DNA from: Tannerellaceae bacterium
Lineage (GTDB): Bacteria; Bacteroidota; Bacteroidia; Bacteroidales; Tannerellaceae
NCBI GenBank assembly: GCA_031273385.1
Contig: JAISRY010000077.1
Coordinates: 1-7,838 of the forward strand
Length of the DNA stretch: 7,838 bases
Reading direction: 5' to 3'
The notes below the pieces were generated by a model. The model was not told the origin of the DNA. It saw only the letters and a program-made list of their open reading frames with translations, and did not search any database. Positions 6,665-7,838 of this stretch are shown one piece after another; the first letter of the stretch is position 1, and the number at the start of each line of letters is the position of its first letter. Position numbers and translations under genes: made by a program.

Positions 6665-7838
6665 TATACGGGCTGTCGTAGGGGTTGTTGTCGCTGTAAA
6701 CAGGCGACAAGGGCGAAGTGGAGTAAGCGCCGCGCAAGGAGTTATTATACTGGTTGCCGACGGCAATCCCTTTGTTGCGGGTATATACAAAACTCACGTG
6801 TTCCCCAACCTTTAAGAAGTCGTCGTAGAGTTTATGTTCCGAATTGGTGCGGAAATTATAACGTTCGTAAAAGGAAACATCCGCTCCGCCTACAATCCCT
6901 TCCTGCGAAAGATAGCCCAGCGACAAATTATAGACCGAACTTGCCGAGCCGCCGGAGATACCCAGGTTATAGTTTTGCGTTGCGGCATTTTCCTTGAACA
7001 TCTGTCCGATCCAGTCGGTGTCGATTAGCGTCGGATTTGCGCCGTTGGCATCCCAGGTATAAATATCCGGAAGCGCTTCGGGCGAAAAATCAAAGGCGGC
7101 GGAGCCTGAGTTTAGCGCCTGTTCGTTCATAATCGTCATGTACTGGCTTGCATTAAGCATTTTTGCCTTGCGAGCCACGTTTTGTACGCCATACCAGGCA
7201 TCGAAAGAGACCTGCGTTTTCCCGGCTACGCCCGATTTGGTTGTCACAAGGACTACGCCATTGGCGGATTGAGAACCGTAAATTGCAGCGGAGGCTGCGT
7301 CTTTCAATACGTCGATTGATTCGATGTCGGAGGCATTAAGTGAAGCTATGTCGCCCTCTATCCCGTCGATGATGTAGAGAGGGCCTGAATTGCCTACCGT
7401 CCCCAAGCCGCGAATAGTCACCTTCATATCCGCGCCGGGCTGTCCCGAAGTAGAGAGAATCGAAACGCCCGGAGTAAGGCCCTGCAATGCCTGCAAGGGG
7501 CTTAGCGTATTCAGGCGACTTATTTCATTTCCCTTGACTTGTACGGACGCGCCGGTAATCAATTTCTTCTTCTGCACGCCGTAGCCTACCACTACCACTT
7601 CGTCCAGCCGCTGCGTGTCTTCGAGAAGTTGCACATTAATGACGGACCGGTTTCCTACGGCGATTTCCTGCGAGAGATAGCCGATGTAGGAAAATACGAT
7701 GACCGCCTGCCCGGAGGGCGCTTGGAGAGTGTATTTACCGTCTACGTCGGTAATGCTGCCGATTGTGGTTCCTTTCACCTGCACATTCACGCCGATAAGC
7801 GTTTCGCCGTTGGCGTCCGCCACGGTTCCCGATACGGT
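6441..7838 (-). pseudogene. N-terminal part of the broken SusC-like transporter, cut by the window edge
   Basis: The frame enters from the window edge in phase (TVSGTVADANGETLIGVNVQ) and holds the SusC N-terminal modules in order: a carboxypeptidase-regulatory-like beta domain (7838 to about 7630), the TonB box DEVVVVGYG (7604-7578), the plug with VTIRGLGTVGNSGPLYIIDG and DVLKDAASAAIYGSQSANGV, and the first barrel strands as far as SPLSPVYSDN and NPYDSPYND near 6656. After that the frame gives non-family residues up to a stop at 6441, while the barrel resumes in another frame. The GTG at 7821-7823 is internal, not the start; the signal peptide and true start lie outside the window, as would an STN domain if there is one. 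The visible halves add up to about 960 residues, so with the missing N-terminus and the apparent internal gap the ancestor would have had an ordinary SusC length. Translated as it stands, the product would be a plug with an incomplete barrel. Confidence 0.9.
6644..6667. repeat. 10-bp perfect inverted repeat at the SusC frame break
   Basis: The arms ATAATGATAC (6644-6653) and GTATCATTAT (6658-6667) are exact reverse complements around a 4-nt loop, AGGG. The repeat sits exactly where the SusC-like translation changes frame: one frame is family-like up to DSPYND and the other from PLYHYS, and both junction codons lie in the palindrome. Such short-loop palindromes are known hotspots for replication slippage and deletion, and also for assembly or amplification errors. 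A terminator role is unlikely, because it is mid-gene with no T-run on either side. Confidence 0.85.

Noticed and set aside
6665..6790. ATG at 6790 as the start of an independent 612-aa protein
   Set aside because: The 42 residues before 6664 are an out-of-frame reading of the SusC N-terminal half and contain no signal peptide. The frame is the downstream part of a broken gene.
6428..6997. A 189-codon open frame on the plus strand opposite the susC-like break
   Set aside because: The translation is rich in Arg and Cys with no protein-like pattern, and both halves of the SusC-like gene are clearly coding on the other strand.
1..7838. Phage-defence system, CRISPR, insertion sequence or other novel mobile system
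   Set aside because: No repeat array, transposase, integrase, nuclease or toxin-like frame is visible on either strand; the window is filled by PUL genes with short gaps.

Overview
The window reads as part of a Bacteroidota (probably Bacteroidales) polysaccharide utilisation locus (PUL). The evidence is an adjacent SusC-like TonB-dependent transporter and SusD-like lipoprotein, a BACON-domain glycoside hydrolase, several lipoprotein signal peptides, and short A/T-rich leaders in place of clear Shine-Dalgarno sites. Every supported gene lies on the minus strand, so transcription runs from high to low coordinates. The start of susC and any regulator lie outside the window, beyond 7838.

In transcription order the layout is: a susC-like gene (7838 to 4952), cut by the window edge at its N-terminus and broken near 6655; an intact susD-like gene (4927-3302); a surface lipoprotein with a PKD-like first domain (3280-1838) whose frame closes early, with a further 37 codons in another frame down to 1728; a perfect 11-bp hairpin (1682-1712); an endo-acting GH5 lipoprotein with a BACON domain (1664-84), probably subfamily GH5_4; and the first 23 codons of another lipoprotein (70 to 1), cut by the window edge. 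Gaps between genes are 24, 21, 63 and 13 nt, which fits one operon.

In the usual model for such loci, the surface GH5 enzyme cleaves a beta-1,4-glucan-type polysaccharide (xyloglucan, mixed-linkage glucan or glucomannan are candidates). The SusD protein and the PKD-type lipoprotein capture the chains, and SusC with SusD imports the oligosaccharides using TonB energy. The partial last gene is probably another surface-exposed or periplasmic lipoprotein of the same pathway.

The main oddity is damage. The susC-like gene has a frame change exactly at a 10-bp perfect inverted repeat, and it seems to lack roughly 60-70 residues that family members have there. The third gene also has a frame break. 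The GH5 gene reads through terminator-like sequence at its 3' end. This may be a decaying locus or assembly/sequencing error; the sequence alone cannot decide. I see no RNA genes, insertion sequences, CRISPR arrays or phage genes, and no evidence of a wholly new system.
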